DNA of 64,000 bases from Bin87 sp965220505 (GCA_965220505.1 CBDCQE010000003.1:124001-188000), one strand, 5' to 3'. Shown: positions 17,971-26,416, counted from the first letter of the stretch. Numbers and translations: made by a program. Notes: generated by a model not told the origin, from the sequence alone.

Positions 17971-18429
17971 TTATCCGTATTGGGCTGAGGCGCATTCGAG
18001 CCAATGCTTTAATCTTTGCATCCGTTGACCGATGCGTCCGTATCCATACGTCACATTGGCATTCGGCCATCGCTCCGTTAGGTCAGCCAACGCCGTCAGA
18101 TAATCGCTGCCAAGCTCAACGTAAGTTCTTTCAGGAGGTTGGTCTACCAACGAGGAGAGGGCACGATCAACCTGTGGGGCTAACTGTTGCGCCATCGCTA
18201 TCGTCATCCGTTGGTCATAGGTTGCAACCGGAGTTTCCCACGAAATCAAGCCGTACTTCGCCGACAAAATCAATGTGCGCAAATCCGGTTGCCCATTTTG
18301 ACGCCTCAGCCATGCTTTTACAACGCGGAACATCGCACCATCGTAAAGGCACCCTGCAGGCACCGTTACACCGCGATCAATCGGGTGTTTCCGACTCGAA
18401 CAGCTAAGAATTAAAACGATGTTGCTCAT
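17971..18429 (-). CDS. YaaA/DUF6884-like small protein
   Basis: A 152-residue protein beginning NIVLILSCSSRK, then an LYDGAMF segment and the strongly conserved-looking ILSAKYGLISWETPVATYD block at about residues 55-73. This pattern (SC.xxK ... LSAKYGL) is that of the YaaA/DUF6884 family, also related to domains in archaeosine-pathway proteins and seen near deazaguanine modification genes. The biochemical role here is unknown; binding DNA or a modified base is plausible. It lies 7 bases upstream of nurA and 18 bases downstream of a HicB-like gene, so it belongs to the same operon. Confidence 0.7.
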   Translation of the reverse strand: MSNIVLILSCSSRKHPIDRGVTVPAGCLYDGAMFRVVKAWLRRQNGQPDLRTLILSAKYGLISWETPVATYDQRMTIAMAQQLAPQVDRALSSLVDQPPERTYVELGSDYLTALADLTERWPNANVTYGYGRIGQRMQRLKHWLECASAQYG

Positions 18430-18447
18430 TCGGCCTCTCCATTCTAC

Positions 18448-18639
18448 TTAAACCGAAGCCAGGGTGCAATCTACATTTGCTGGACCGGAAGCGTCGTCGG
18501 CCATAATTGCGACGTGGTAATTGGCCGCCGCCCGGATCAGGTTACGGGTTTCCTCAAAGGTATCGGCGGCAGCGATACAGCCGGGCGGGTCGGCCGAATA
18601 GCCGTTGCCGGTTTTGACGATTAGCGCCGCGTATTTCAT
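18448..18639 (-). CDS. HicB-like small protein
   Basis: A 63-residue protein with the HicB fold signature: a beta strand with MKYAALIVKTGNGYSADPPG, then a GCIAAADTFEETRNLIRAA helix, as in the 'PDLPGCVATGDTREEV' consensus. The usual C-terminal DNA-binding domain is absent and no HicA toxin gene is adjacent. It stands 18 bases before the YaaA-like gene and may therefore be the first gene of the TGT-HerA-NurA operon, perhaps as a regulator, or be a leftover antitoxin. Confidence 0.6.
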   Translation of the reverse strand: MKYAALIVKTGNGYSADPPGCIAAADTFEETRNLIRAAANYHVAIMADDASGPANVDCTLASV

Positions 18640-18695
18640 CAGTAGTCGCTCTAGGTCCTGTTCACACTACAGTGCACGGTATTGTAATTCACCGC

Positions 18696-18905
18696 ATGGA
18701 AATTACGGAAGAACAGTACCAACGCATCGCGCCCCACTTTCCCGTGCAGCGGGGCAACGTCAGCATTCCCAACTTGCAGGTGTTGAATGCTATTCTCTAC
18801 GTCAATGAGCACGGTTGCAAATGGCGGGGTTTGCCCGAACGCTTCGGCAACTGGCACACGGTCTATACTCGGATGAACCGCTGATCCAAAAAGGGCGTGC
18901 TTCAA
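18696..18905 (+). pseudogene. IS5-family transposase N-terminal fragment
   Basis: Starts MEITEEQYQRIAPHFP and continues with LQVLNAILYVNEHGCKWRGLP and FGNWHTVYTRMNR, the DUF4096-type N-terminus of IS5-group transposases. A TGA stop falls exactly where the family has Trp (NRWSK); the frame resumes with SKKGVLQ as expected and then loses all similarity at about 18905. So the copy has both a nonsense change and a truncation and cannot transpose. It marks the outer edge of the low-GC HerA-NurA island. Confidence 0.8.
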
Positions 18906-18963
18906 TCCCCCTGCTTCCGCAGGGCTGGGGCGCGGGGGAAGTCCTGCACAATTGCACCTCCCC

Positions 18964-20085
18964 CTATTCGCTCAGCAGGAAACACGACGATGCCTTGAAG
19001 ATCGCCCACATGGGCAGGCCGGGCGCGATGCCCATGGCCTCCAATGAAGTCCCGGTGATGTGGCACCGCAGCGGGACCCCATCGCACTCCAGCGTCACCT
19101 CGTAGCCCGGTGGCCGCGGCGACACCGCCGACACCACGCCGGGCCAGGTGTTGCGCGCCGACGACTGCGGCAGTGGCCCCGCCGCCAGGATGATGTCCGA
19201 CGCCCGGATGCCAACGGTCACCGGATCCCCCACCGTGCAGCCGTCCGCCAGCGGGGTCTCCAGCAGGTGCCCTTCCGCCGCGCACACCATGGTGCCGTCC
19301 TGCGGCAGCCGCGCCGTCACCCGCATCTCCAGCAGGTTCTCGACCCCCACCAGCCTTGCCACGCGGCCGCGGCCCGGCTGCTCCAGCGCCGTCAACGGCG
19401 GTCCCTGCGCCACCGTCACGCCGCCGTCGATGATCTGCACCTCGTCGCCCAGGGCCAGGGCCTCCTCCCGGCTGTGCGTCACCAGGATCACCGGCACGTC
19501 GAATTGCCGCACCGTTGCCCGCAACTCTGAACCCAGCTCCCGTCGCAGCTCCATGTCCAGCGCGGCGAAGGGCTCGTCCAGCAGCAGCAGGTCCGGTTGC
19601 GGGGCCAGCGCCCGGGCCAGCGCGGCCCGCTGCTGCTGCCCGCCCGACAGCTGCCAGACTCGACGGTCCTCAAGGCCGTCCAGTCGCAGCCGTTCCACCA
19701 GCCCGGCCACCCGTTGTCGGGCCGGTTCGCCTCGCCGGTCCTGTAAGCCGTAAGCGATGTTCTGGCGCACCGTGAGGTGGGGGAACAGGTGGTTCTGCTG
19801 CGTCACGTATCCCACGCCCCGGCGGTGCGGCTGTACCCAGACCGGCCGTCCTCCGGCGCCGTTCCCGTCCTCGTACACCGTGCGGCCGGCGATGACGATA
19901 CGGCCGGCGTCCGGCCGGACCAGGCCGGCGATGGTTCGCAACGCCGTGGTTTTGCCCGCCCCCGACGGACCGAAGAGCACTAGGACCTGCCCGGCGTCCA
20001 CCTCGAACTCCAGCTCCAAGCGGAAGCCGCCCATGTTTACCGCAAAGCGCCCCGATGTGCCGTTGCCGCCGGTTTGATTGCTCAT
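18964..20085 (-). CDS. modC: Molybdate/tungstate ABC transporter ATPase ModC
   Basis: The start at 20085 (MSNQTGGNG) overlaps the modB stop by 4 bases; the longer open frame is an antisense artefact. The 373-residue ATPase has Walker A GPSGAGKTT, the signature LSGGQQQRAALARAL, Walker B LLLLDEPFAALD and the switch His in VTHSREEAL. About 130 C-terminal residues form a TOBE-like substrate-sensing region (VTVGIRASDIILA). It powers uptake of an oxyanion. Assignment to molybdate or tungstate rests on the ModA-ModB partners. Confidence 0.9.
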   Translation of the reverse strand: MSNQTGGNGTSGRFAVNMGGFRLELEFEVDAGQVLVLFGPSGAGKTTALRTIAGLVRPDAGRIVIAGRTVYEDGNGAGGRPVWVQPHRRGVGYVTQQNHLFPHLTVRQNIAYGLQDRRGEPARQRVAGLVERLRLDGLEDRRVWQLSGGQQQRAALARALAPQPDLLLLDEPFAALDMELRRELGSELRATVRQFDVPVILVTHSREEALALGDEVQIIDGGVTVAQGPPLTALEQPGRGRVARLVGVENLLEMRVTARLPQDGTMVCAAEGHLLETPLADGCTVGDPVTVGIRASDIILAAGPLPQSSARNTWPGVVSAVSPRPPGYEVTLECDGVPLRCHITGTSLEAMGIAPGLPMWAIFKASSCFLLSE

Positions 20086-20930
20086 GCCGTCGACCCGGTG
20101 CGCCGTAGCAGCACGCTCAACGCCGCCAGGGCCAGCGCGGACATGGCCAGCAACAGCACCGCCACCGCCAACGCCGATCCCAGGCTCGACTCCATGGCGG
20201 TCATGATAGCCAGCGGCATGGTCTGGGTACGCCCGGTCAGGTTCCCGGCGAACATGATCGTCGCCCCGAACTCCGAGACTGCCCGAGCCCAGGCCAGGGT
20301 CAGCCCGGTCAGCAGCGACGGCCAGGCAACAGGCAGCGTCAGCCGCCAGAACGTCGCCCACGGCGAGACCCCCAGCGTCTGCGACACTTCCTCGTAGGTC
20401 GGGTCCACGCCGGCGAACCCGATCCGCGCCGCTCGTATGTAGAACGGCGCCGCCACAAACACCTGTGCGAAGATCACCGCGGCCGTGGTGAAGGGGAGGG
20501 TAACCCCGATGGCCGAGAGCGCCGGACCCAGCAGGCCGTTCCGTCCGAAGGCCATCAGCATTGCCACGCCGGCCACCACCGGGGGGAGGACGATGGGCAG
20601 CTCCACGAAGGTGTCGATGACCCGCAGCAGGGTCGACCGCCGGCGGGCCAGCAGCAGGGCAAAGGGCGTCCCGACCATTACGACCACCAACATGCTCACG
20701 ATACTGGTGATAATGGTGAGGCGGAGTGCCTGGAGCACCATGTCGCCGGTGAGGCCGGCCAGAAAGCCCTCCTGCTGGCTCGCCTGCACCAGCAGCGCCA
20801 GGATGGGCAACCCGATGAACAGGATGTAGACGACAGTCGCCGCGACACCGGCGGGCGCCAGCACCCCCAGAGACGACTGCTGTCGTCCGCCGTCAGTTCG
20901 ACCGTTGCCCAGGAGGAACCTTGCGATCAT
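20082..20930 (-). CDS. modB: Molybdate-type ABC transporter permease ModB
   Basis: A 282-residue inner-membrane permease with about six transmembrane helices. The EAA coupling loop reads EEVSQTLGVSPWATFWRLTLP near residues 180-200, followed by the conserved SEFGATIMFAGN segment typical of ModB/CysT permeases. It lies 3 bases after modA and overlaps modC, so modABC is one operon. Confidence 0.92.
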   Translation of the reverse strand: MIARFLLGNGRTDGGRQQSSLGVLAPAGVAATVVYILFIGLPILALLVQASQQEGFLAGLTGDMVLQALRLTIITSIVSMLVVVMVGTPFALLLARRRSTLLRVIDTFVELPIVLPPVVAGVAMLMAFGRNGLLGPALSAIGVTLPFTTAAVIFAQVFVAAPFYIRAARIGFAGVDPTYEEVSQTLGVSPWATFWRLTLPVAWPSLLTGLTLAWARAVSEFGATIMFAGNLTGRTQTMPLAIMTAMESSLGSALAVAVLLLAMSALALAALSVLLRRTGSTA

Positions 20931-20933
20931 CGA

Positions 20934-21806
20934 TCACTGCGGCGTGGGAGCGACGCCCCCGGACGGCATGCCATCGTGGCAGGGGCACGCCACGTTAGCC
21001 GGCGGCGCAAAGCCGTATTCCCGGAGGATGGCCTGCCCATCGTCGCCCTGGACGAACGCGATGAAGTCCAGGGCGGCCTGGTGATGGATGGCCTCCCCCA
21101 GCGTCGCGATGGGATACTCGGCCGCCGGGTTGAATTCAAGCGGAATTTCGATCACGCGAAACGCATCCCCGTGTTGCGACGCTCGCGCGTCCGTCTCGTA
21201 CACCATGCCGGCGTCCACCTCGCCCAGGGCGACCTTCTGGGCCACGGCCCGCACATTGGTCTCATTGGTCACCACATTGGCCAACGCGCGCTCGGCGAAG
21301 TCGTCGGGGAAATCTGCCGACTCCGCCACCAGGTTGAGCGTCGCGCGGGCGTAGGATCCGGCCGGCACTTCCGCAGACGCGATGGCGATGCTGACTCCCG
21401 GGCGCGCCAGGTCATCCAGGCTCTGCACGGCGTAGGATCCGACCGGCGCGACCACCGCCAGCCGGTTGGTGGCGAAGTATTCCGGGGTGTTTCCCAGCAG
21501 GTTGGCCTTCCTGATCGCCGCCATCTGCTCCCAGTCGGCCGAGGCGAAGACGTCCGCCCGCGCTCCGTGTTCCAGCTGGGTGCGCAGCGCCTGGCTCCCC
21601 GCAAAGTTGAAGGTCACCTCGACGCCGGGATGGCCCGCCTCGTAAGCGTCGGCCACGGCGCGGAAGGGATCCGCCAGCGAAGCCGCGGCGAACACGGTCA
21701 CGGTGTCTGCCGGCGTCGCATTCTGTGATGCGGCGGCGGCGCACCCGCTGGCCGCGACCGCCAGGACGAACGCCGCCGCCGTCAGTGCCAGAAAACGGAG
21801 ATTCAT
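20934..21806 (-). CDS. modA: Molybdate/tungstate-binding lipoprotein ModA
   Basis: A 290-residue extracytoplasmic solute-binding protein. It has a lipoprotein signal (lipobox VAASGC), then the ModA motif VTVFAAASLADPFRAV with oxyanion-binding Ser/Ala residues, ADVFASADWEQM, and GEVDAGMVYETDA near residue 205. It captures molybdate or tungstate outside the cell and hands it to ModBC. First gene of the operon; a TATAAT -10 box lies about 40 bases upstream. I saw no molybdenum-cofactor riboswitch in the short leader. Confidence 0.92.
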   Translation of the reverse strand: MNLRFLALTAAAFVLAVAASGCAAAASQNATPADTVTVFAAASLADPFRAVADAYEAGHPGVEVTFNFAGSQALRTQLEHGARADVFASADWEQMAAIRKANLLGNTPEYFATNRLAVVAPVGSYAVQSLDDLARPGVSIAIASAEVPAGSYARATLNLVAESADFPDDFAERALANVVTNETNVRAVAQKVALGEVDAGMVYETDARASQHGDAFRVIEIPLEFNPAAEYPIATLGEAIHHQAALDFIAFVQGDDGQAILREYGFAPPANVACPCHDGMPSGGVAPTPQ

Positions 21807-21843
21807 TGGACTGTTGATCCTCGTCGGTTACGCATAGGGGTGA

Positions 21844-21849
21844 ATTATA
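21844..21849 (-). promoter_or_regulatory. -10 box for modABC
   Basis: TATAAT on the minus strand, 38 bases upstream of the modA start. No good -35 is seen at the usual spacing. It sits back to back with the promoter of the Lin0512 gene. Confidence 0.45.
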
Positions 21850-21863
21850 GCAACGGCCTCGCC

Positions 21864-21892
21864 TTGACTTGCCGCCGGCGCTGCCGTTAAAT
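21864..21892 (+). promoter_or_regulatory. Promoter of the Lin0512-family gene
   Basis: TTGACT and TTAAAT are separated by exactly 17 bases, about 75 bases upstream of the ATG at 21969. Confidence 0.45.
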
Positions 21893-21968
21893 GACCCAAC
21901 GGCGCCGCCGAAGCTTGCGACCGCCGCTTTCCCCCGACAAACCAGTCGACCCTTCAGGAGGTCACCAT

Positions 21969-22313
21969 ATGGCTCTCGTGCGTTGCGTTACCGAAATGGG
22001 CATGGGCGTGGATGTTCACGGCCTGGATTACACCCTGGCGGCCAAGCGGGCCGTGTTCGATGCCATTCACCACAGCAGTCTGGGGTTTGCCCGGTTGGTG
22101 GACGCCACCGCCGACGATATGACGGTTGATGTGACCATCGGCGCGCCTCACCCCGAGAAGGTCAACGCCGACGAGGTCGCCGACTCGTTGCCCCACGGTC
22201 GCGCCAACGTCAACGTCGTCGTGGGTGGGCTCGAACTGCTCAACGATGACGGCAGCGACGGCACCCTGATCGCCAACGCCATCATCACCGTCAGCATCGA
22301 AGACGGCAAGTAG
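21969..22313 (+). CDS. Lin0512 family protein
   Basis: A 114-residue protein starting at the ATG that follows AGGAGGTCACCAT, not at the earlier in-frame position. It matches the Lin0512 family of conserved hypothetical proteins: MALVRCVTEMGMGVDVHGLDYTLAAKRAV, then AIHHSSLGF and the NVNVVVGGLE strand. Members are small, oligomeric and of unknown function; the conserved His residues hint at metal or ligand binding. It is followed 19 bases later by a YkgJ-type gene in the same direction. Confidence 0.85.
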   Translation: MALVRCVTEMGMGVDVHGLDYTLAAKRAVFDAIHHSSLGFARLVDATADDMTVDVTIGAPHPEKVNADEVADSLPHGRANVNVVVGGLELLNDDGSDGTLIANAIITVSIEDGK

Positions 22314-22332
22314 CCGCCGGTCGTTCGTCCCC

Positions 22333-22695
22333 GTGCCCGACTTTGCCGTCTCAGCGGAGGAAGCCAGCCGCATCTGCATGAAGGAGTGCCGCGCCATGTG
22401 CTGCCGCGGCCCCATCATCCTGCGGCTGGACCCGGACGAAGTGGCCGGCTTCTACCGCCTGGCCGCCGATCTGGGCACGGAGGCCAGGATCAGCCGCGCC
22501 GAGGACGGCGGCGGCAACGTGCTGTTCCTGGACCAGCCCCGGGAGTGCTGCCCGATGCTGGATACGGCCACATCCGGCTGCCGCATCTACGAGCAGCGGC
22601 CCCGCGTCTGCCGGGAGTTTCCGCGCAAGCGTGAGCCCGGCTGCCCTCTTTCCGAGCACATCACGCAAGCACCGGAGCCCGGCCAAACGCCGTAG
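22333..22695 (+). CDS. YkgJ-type cysteine cluster protein
   Basis: A 120-residue protein with a GTG start. It carries the Cys pattern of the YkgJ/UPF0153 zinc- or iron-chelating family: CMKECRAMCCRGP near residues 16-28, CCPML near 74 and GCRIYEQRPRVCREFP near 83-98. Such proteins are thought to bind metal clusters; the substrate is unknown. The 3' end overlaps the end of the convergent SGNH hydrolase gene by 35 bases. Confidence 0.8.
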   Translation: MPDFAVSAEEASRICMKECRAMCCRGPIILRLDPDEVAGFYRLAADLGTEARISRAEDGGGNVLFLDQPRECCPMLDTATSGCRIYEQRPRVCREFPRKREPGCPLSEHITQAPEPGQTP

Positions 22696-23674
22696 CGGCC
22701 ACCTTCTCCACGAAGTTCCGTCCCATGGCCTGATAACCCTCGGCGTCGGGATGCAGGTCGTCGGGCAGCATGTGGGCCATCTCCGGCCCGAACAGTTCCA
22801 GCCCGTCCACGTAGTGCAGGTTGGCGTCGCCGCGGGCTTGCATCAGGGCGACGGCCTCGGCGACCTCGGCGCGCATGGCCGACAGGGTGAACCCGACGGG
22901 GTTCTCCGTGTTCTCCCGCGACGCCGAGAAAATCGGCGAGATCACCGCCAGCGGCGTATCTGGATGCTGCTCCCGCAGGATGTGCACGAAGCCGATGACG
23001 GCCGGCATGAACGTCCTCAGTCCGATGCTGGCCGCGTTGTACATGTTGATACCGACCTTCATTGACAGATAGTCGGCCGGCAGATCGCGCATCATACGCG
23101 CCACCATGGGCTCCAGGTGGCAGCCTCCGCCGTAGCCCAGGCAGGTCAGGTTCAGATCGCACGCTCGGGCCGCGACTGCCGGCCAGGTGAGGCTGGGGCT
23201 CGCCGCCGTCCGGCAATGGGTGATTGAGCTGCCGTAGGCGACCCACCGGGGCCGCCGGTCGTCGTAGGGTTCCAGCCCTGCCCCGCCCGAAACTTCCAGG
23301 TGACGCAGCCGGAACTCGCCGTGCTGCGGTAGCCACAGCTCCACCAGCTTTTGGCTGGCCGGCAGACCGTCGAATCGGAAGCCGTCCCGACCCTGCAGCG
23401 CTTCCGATCCCTGGAACTCCCCGTCGCAGTAGATGTCGATAGGGCTGGACTCCGCCGCCGGAACGACCGAACCGGCCACGATTTCGGTGTCGCTGCGGAA
23501 TGAAATTCGCACGCCGGCCGGCATGGCCGCGCGTTCCCGGAGCGCGTCGGGAGGAAACAGCGAACGGTCCTCGTAAGGGATGCGCCACGGCATCCGCCAC
23601 TGGGCGGTGTCATGGAATGAAATGGCCCCCTGCCAGGTCAGCCGGGGGTCGTCGGGTCGGATGGTTTGAGGCAT
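22661..23674 (-). CDS. SGNH/GDSL-family hydrolase
   Basis: Start at 23674 (MPQTIRPDD), six bases after GGGAGG. About 337 residues: an N-terminal beta-sandwich domain (residues 10-150) and a C-terminal SGNH esterase domain. Catalytic blocks are VAYGSSITH (Ser of block I), LGYGGGCHLEP (block II Gly), MKVGINMYN (block III region) and DDLHPDAEGYQAM (the Asp-x2-His of block V). The two-domain layout is that of carbohydrate esterase-like deacetylases. The true substrate is unknown. No signal peptide is seen, so it is likely cytoplasmic. Confidence 0.85.
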   Translation of the reverse strand: MPQTIRPDDPRLTWQGAISFHDTAQWRMPWRIPYEDRSLFPPDALRERAAMPAGVRISFRSDTEIVAGSVVPAAESSPIDIYCDGEFQGSEALQGRDGFRFDGLPASQKLVELWLPQHGEFRLRHLEVSGGAGLEPYDDRRPRWVAYGSSITHCRTAASPSLTWPAVAARACDLNLTCLGYGGGCHLEPMVARMMRDLPADYLSMKVGINMYNAASIGLRTFMPAVIGFVHILREQHPDTPLAVISPIFSASRENTENPVGFTLSAMRAEVAEAVALMQARGDANLHYVDGLELFGPEMAHMLPDDLHPDAEGYQAMGRNFVEKVAATAFGRAPVLA

Positions 23675-23793
23675 GGGGGACCTCCCATTGTCACTATTGC
23701 ATTTCGTAGGCCCCAAGTTACATCAATTGCCGAAATTCTGCGACGTTCAGGCCGGATCGTCGGATGACGGCTTGCTACATGCCCGTGGACAGG

Positions 23794-23976
23794 TCATGGC
23801 GACGGCGGAATCGTGAACCCGTCCTCTTCAAGCGCGGCGATGTAAACCTCAATCGCCTCCTTGATGTTGGCGATGGCCGCTTCCCTGGTTTCGCCCTGGC
23901 TGATGCATCCGGGCAGGCTGGGGCATTCGACCACCCAGTAGCCGTCCTCGCCGGGATATAGGATCACTTGCCGCAT
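23794..23976 (-). CDS. HicB-family antitoxin-like protein
   Basis: A 60-residue protein with the classic HicB partial RNase H fold: MRQVILYPGEDGYWVVECPS, LPGCISQGETREAAIANIKEA and a terminal helix. The HicA toxin and the C-terminal DNA-binding domain are both missing. It starts 14 bases after the vapC-like gene, so it is the third gene of a toxin-antitoxin run. Confidence 0.8.
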   Translation of the reverse strand: MRQVILYPGEDGYWVVECPSLPGCISQGETREAAIANIKEAIEVYIAALEEDGFTIPPSP

Positions 23977-23990
23977 AGATCGATCTTCGT

Positions 23991-24431
23991 TCACGCCGCG
24001 CGGGTTTCCGCAAAGGGGTTCCTGATGGTCAACCCCTCTATCCGTTGGCCGTCCTGCATATCCTCGCTGTACAGGGTGGTGCAGCCGGCTTCCAGGGCCG
24101 CGGCCACCATGAGCGAATCGTAGAAGCTGAACCCGTAGCGGGCCTGTACGCGGAGGCCGCTGCGGTAAAGTTCCGGCGTTGGGATGATTTGGTTGATGCG
24201 CCAGAAGGGTATCAGTATTTCTTCCAGCAGTCGGGCCACTCGCTCTGAACCTGCGCCGGCGCTTCCGATTGCCACGTTCAGCGTTTCCTGGACCACTTGG
24301 TAACTGATGCAACCTGTCTGCGTTTCCAGATTTTCCCGTACCAAAATCTCCGCGCGCGAGTATTTGGGCAGGTCAGTTCGTTCAAACAAGTACACGAAGA
24401 CATTGGAGTCGAAGAAATTTTCAGCGGGCAT
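23991..24431 (-). CDS. PIN-domain ribonuclease toxin, VapC-like
   Basis: A 146-residue PIN protein. The N-terminal FFDSNVFVYLFE carries the first active-site Asp, QVVQETLNV the Glu after strand 2, and FSFYDSLMVAAALEAGCTTLYSEDMQDG the remaining acidic residues. VapC toxins cut tRNA or rRNA and are silenced by the antitoxin encoded just upstream. The start overlaps the antitoxin gene end by 11 bases. Confidence 0.88.
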   Translation of the reverse strand: MPAENFFDSNVFVYLFERTDLPKYSRAEILVRENLETQTGCISYQVVQETLNVAIGSAGAGSERVARLLEEILIPFWRINQIIPTPELYRSGLRVQARYGFSFYDSLMVAAALEAGCTTLYSEDMQDGQRIEGLTIRNPFAETRAA

Positions 24432-24675
24432 TCATCTCATCTCGGGTAGGTTTGGGGCCGCTGGTGTCAATGTACTTGCGCAGTTCCCGGATGGCAGCCA
24501 TGGCGCGTTCCGCCTGCCGTTTGCCTTCCTCGGGGTCCGGCTCCTGCCGCTCGTCCCCCACATAATCTTCTAACCACTTGCGGAACAAGTCGTGCAACGT
24601 AGTTTTTTCCCTCACGGCTTTACGACGCCCGGCCTCAAGCAGAAGGTCGTCAAAGCTCACGGTCAGGTCTTTCAT
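24421..24675 (-). CDS. VapB-like antitoxin
   Basis: An 84-residue charged helical protein starting at 24675 after GGGAGGACCC. It opens MKDLTVSFDDLLLEAGRRKAV, consistent with a ribbon-helix-helix DNA-binding head, followed by a disordered acidic/basic tail that would wrap the PIN toxin. A TATAAT -10 box lies 40 bases upstream. The pair is presumably autoregulated. Confidence 0.75.
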   Translation of the reverse strand: MKDLTVSFDDLLLEAGRRKAVREKTTLHDLFRKWLEDYVGDERQEPDPEEGKRQAERAMAAIRELRKYIDTSGPKPTRDEMNAR

Positions 24676-24714
24676 GGGTCCTCCCCTTTCCGGCCCGGCG
24701 GTGTGGATAAGGCC

Positions 24715-24720
24715 ATTATA
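24715..24720 (-). promoter_or_regulatory. -10 box for the vapBC-like operon
   Basis: TATAATGG on the minus strand, 40 bases before the antitoxin start. Confidence 0.45.
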
Positions 24721-24856
24721 CAAAACCGTCCCGCCTCGGGCTTGAACCGGCCGACAATCTGGAACTGCCCCGCCTTTTCCAGTATCATTGCGGAAATCCA
24801 TCAGACTGCACCCGCATTCTCCTGAAACCGAACGCTTTTGAACTAGGAGGATAGCC

Positions 24857-26404
24857 TTGAAGTACGACTACATCGTCATCGGCGCCGGCTCTGCCGGCTC
24901 GATTATGGCCACCCGGCTGAGCGAAGACCCCAACACTTCGGTGCTGCTCCTCGAGGCCGGCCCGGACTATCCCAACTTCGAGCACCTGCCCGAAGAGGTG
25001 AAGTTCGGCTACGCCACCGCCACCGACGTCATGACCAGCGACCACAACTGGCAGTTCACCGGCTACGGTACTCCCGAGAACCCCGAGATCATGGTGCCCC
25101 GCGGCAAGGTGACCGGCGGTTCCAGCGCCATCAACGGCCAGATGTTCCTGCGCGGCGTCCCCGAGGACTACGATACCTGGGCCGCCATGGGCAACGACCA
25201 GTGGGGCTTCCAGAACCTGCTGGGCTGCTTCCGCCGCCTGGAAACCGACACCGACTTCTCCGACGACTTCCACGGCAACGACGGCCCCATCGTGGCCCGT
25301 CGCTTCAAGCGCGAGGAATGGCTCCCGGCGCAGAACGCGTTCTACAACGCCGCCCGCGCCTACGGCTTCCCGCATACCGACGACCACAACAGTCCCGACT
25401 CCACGGGCATCGGCCCCACGCCGTTCAACAACCCCAACGGCATCCGCTGGAGCACCGCCCTGGGCTACCTCGAACTGGCACGTCACCGGTTGAACTTCAC
25501 CCTTCGCCCCAACTGCACCGTGCACCGCGTGGTGTTTGACGGCAACAAGGCCACCGGCGTGGTGGTGGAAAGCGGCGGCGAGGTGTTCACCGTCGAGGGC
25601 GACCAGATCATCCTCAGCGGCGGCGCCATCGCTTCCCCGCAATTGCTCATGCTCTCCGGCGTGGGACCCGCCGAGCACCTGCGCAGCCTGGGTATCCCCG
25701 TGGTGCACGATAGCCCCGGCGTCGGCCAGAACCTGCGCGACCATCCCATCGTGCCCGTCACCTGGCGCACCAGGCCCGGCTTCGAGCTGGACGGTTTCGC
25801 CCCCCGGAGCCAGACGTGCCTGAAGTACACCGCCGAAGGTTCCGACCTGCGCAACGACATGATCATGATCTTCTCGTCCTTCGCCACCGAGCAGGTGATC
25901 CGGGGCGGCGACCGCATGGAACCGCTGGGCATCCGCGCCTCCGTGTCCATCTACCTGGCCGTCGGCGCCGGCGAACTGAAGCTCCAGTCCACCGACCCGC
26001 ACCAGCAGCCCTACTTGGACTACAACTACCTGCATGAGGAGTTCGACCGCCAGCGTCTGCGGGACGGTGTGCGCATCGCGGTGGAACTGGGCAAGCACGG
26101 CGACTTTGCTGACATCATCCAGGAGCGCACGGAACCCCTGGACTCCGACCTCGAGACTGACGAGGCCCTGGACCACTGGCTCCGCAGCAACGTCTCCACC
26201 GCCCAGCACATCTCCTGCACCTGCAAGATGGGACCCGACTCCGATCCCATGGCGGTAGTCGACCAGCAGGGCCGGGTCAAGGGCGTGCAGAACCTGCGCG
26301 TGGTGGACGCATCCATCATGCCCGATTGCATCCGTGCCAACACCAACGTCACCACCATGATGATCGGCGAGCGCGTCTCCGAACTCATCCTCCAGGGCAG
26401 CTAG
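24857..26404 (+). CDS. GMC-family FAD oxidoreductase
   Basis: A 515-residue choline-dehydrogenase-like flavoenzyme. The TTG start follows AGGAGGATAGCC. It has the FAD-binding Rossmann motif YDYIVIGAGSAGSIMATRL at residues 3-21, the GMC signature PRGKVTGGSSAINGQMFLRG near 81, and the C-terminal catalytic pair His (STAQHISCTCKMG) and Asn (IRANTNVTTMMIGE). It oxidises an alcohol group; the substrate is unknown. No signal peptide. It starts the GMC-DUF1800-NHL-DUF1501 cluster and is followed 12 bases later by the DUF1800 gene. Confidence 0.92.
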   Translation: MKYDYIVIGAGSAGSIMATRLSEDPNTSVLLLEAGPDYPNFEHLPEEVKFGYATATDVMTSDHNWQFTGYGTPENPEIMVPRGKVTGGSSAINGQMFLRGVPEDYDTWAAMGNDQWGFQNLLGCFRRLETDTDFSDDFHGNDGPIVARRFKREEWLPAQNAFYNAARAYGFPHTDDHNSPDSTGIGPTPFNNPNGIRWSTALGYLELARHRLNFTLRPNCTVHRVVFDGNKATGVVVESGGEVFTVEGDQIILSGGAIASPQLLMLSGVGPAEHLRSLGIPVVHDSPGVGQNLRDHPIVPVTWRTRPGFELDGFAPRSQTCLKYTAEGSDLRNDMIMIFSSFATEQVIRGGDRMEPLGIRASVSIYLAVGAGELKLQSTDPHQQPYLDYNYLHEEFDRQRLRDGVRIAVELGKHGDFADIIQERTEPLDSDLETDEALDHWLRSNVSTAQHISCTCKMGPDSDPMAVVDQQGRVKGVQNLRVVDASIMPDCIRANTNVTTMMIGERVSELILQGS

Positions 26405-26416
26405 AGGAGGCAATTT

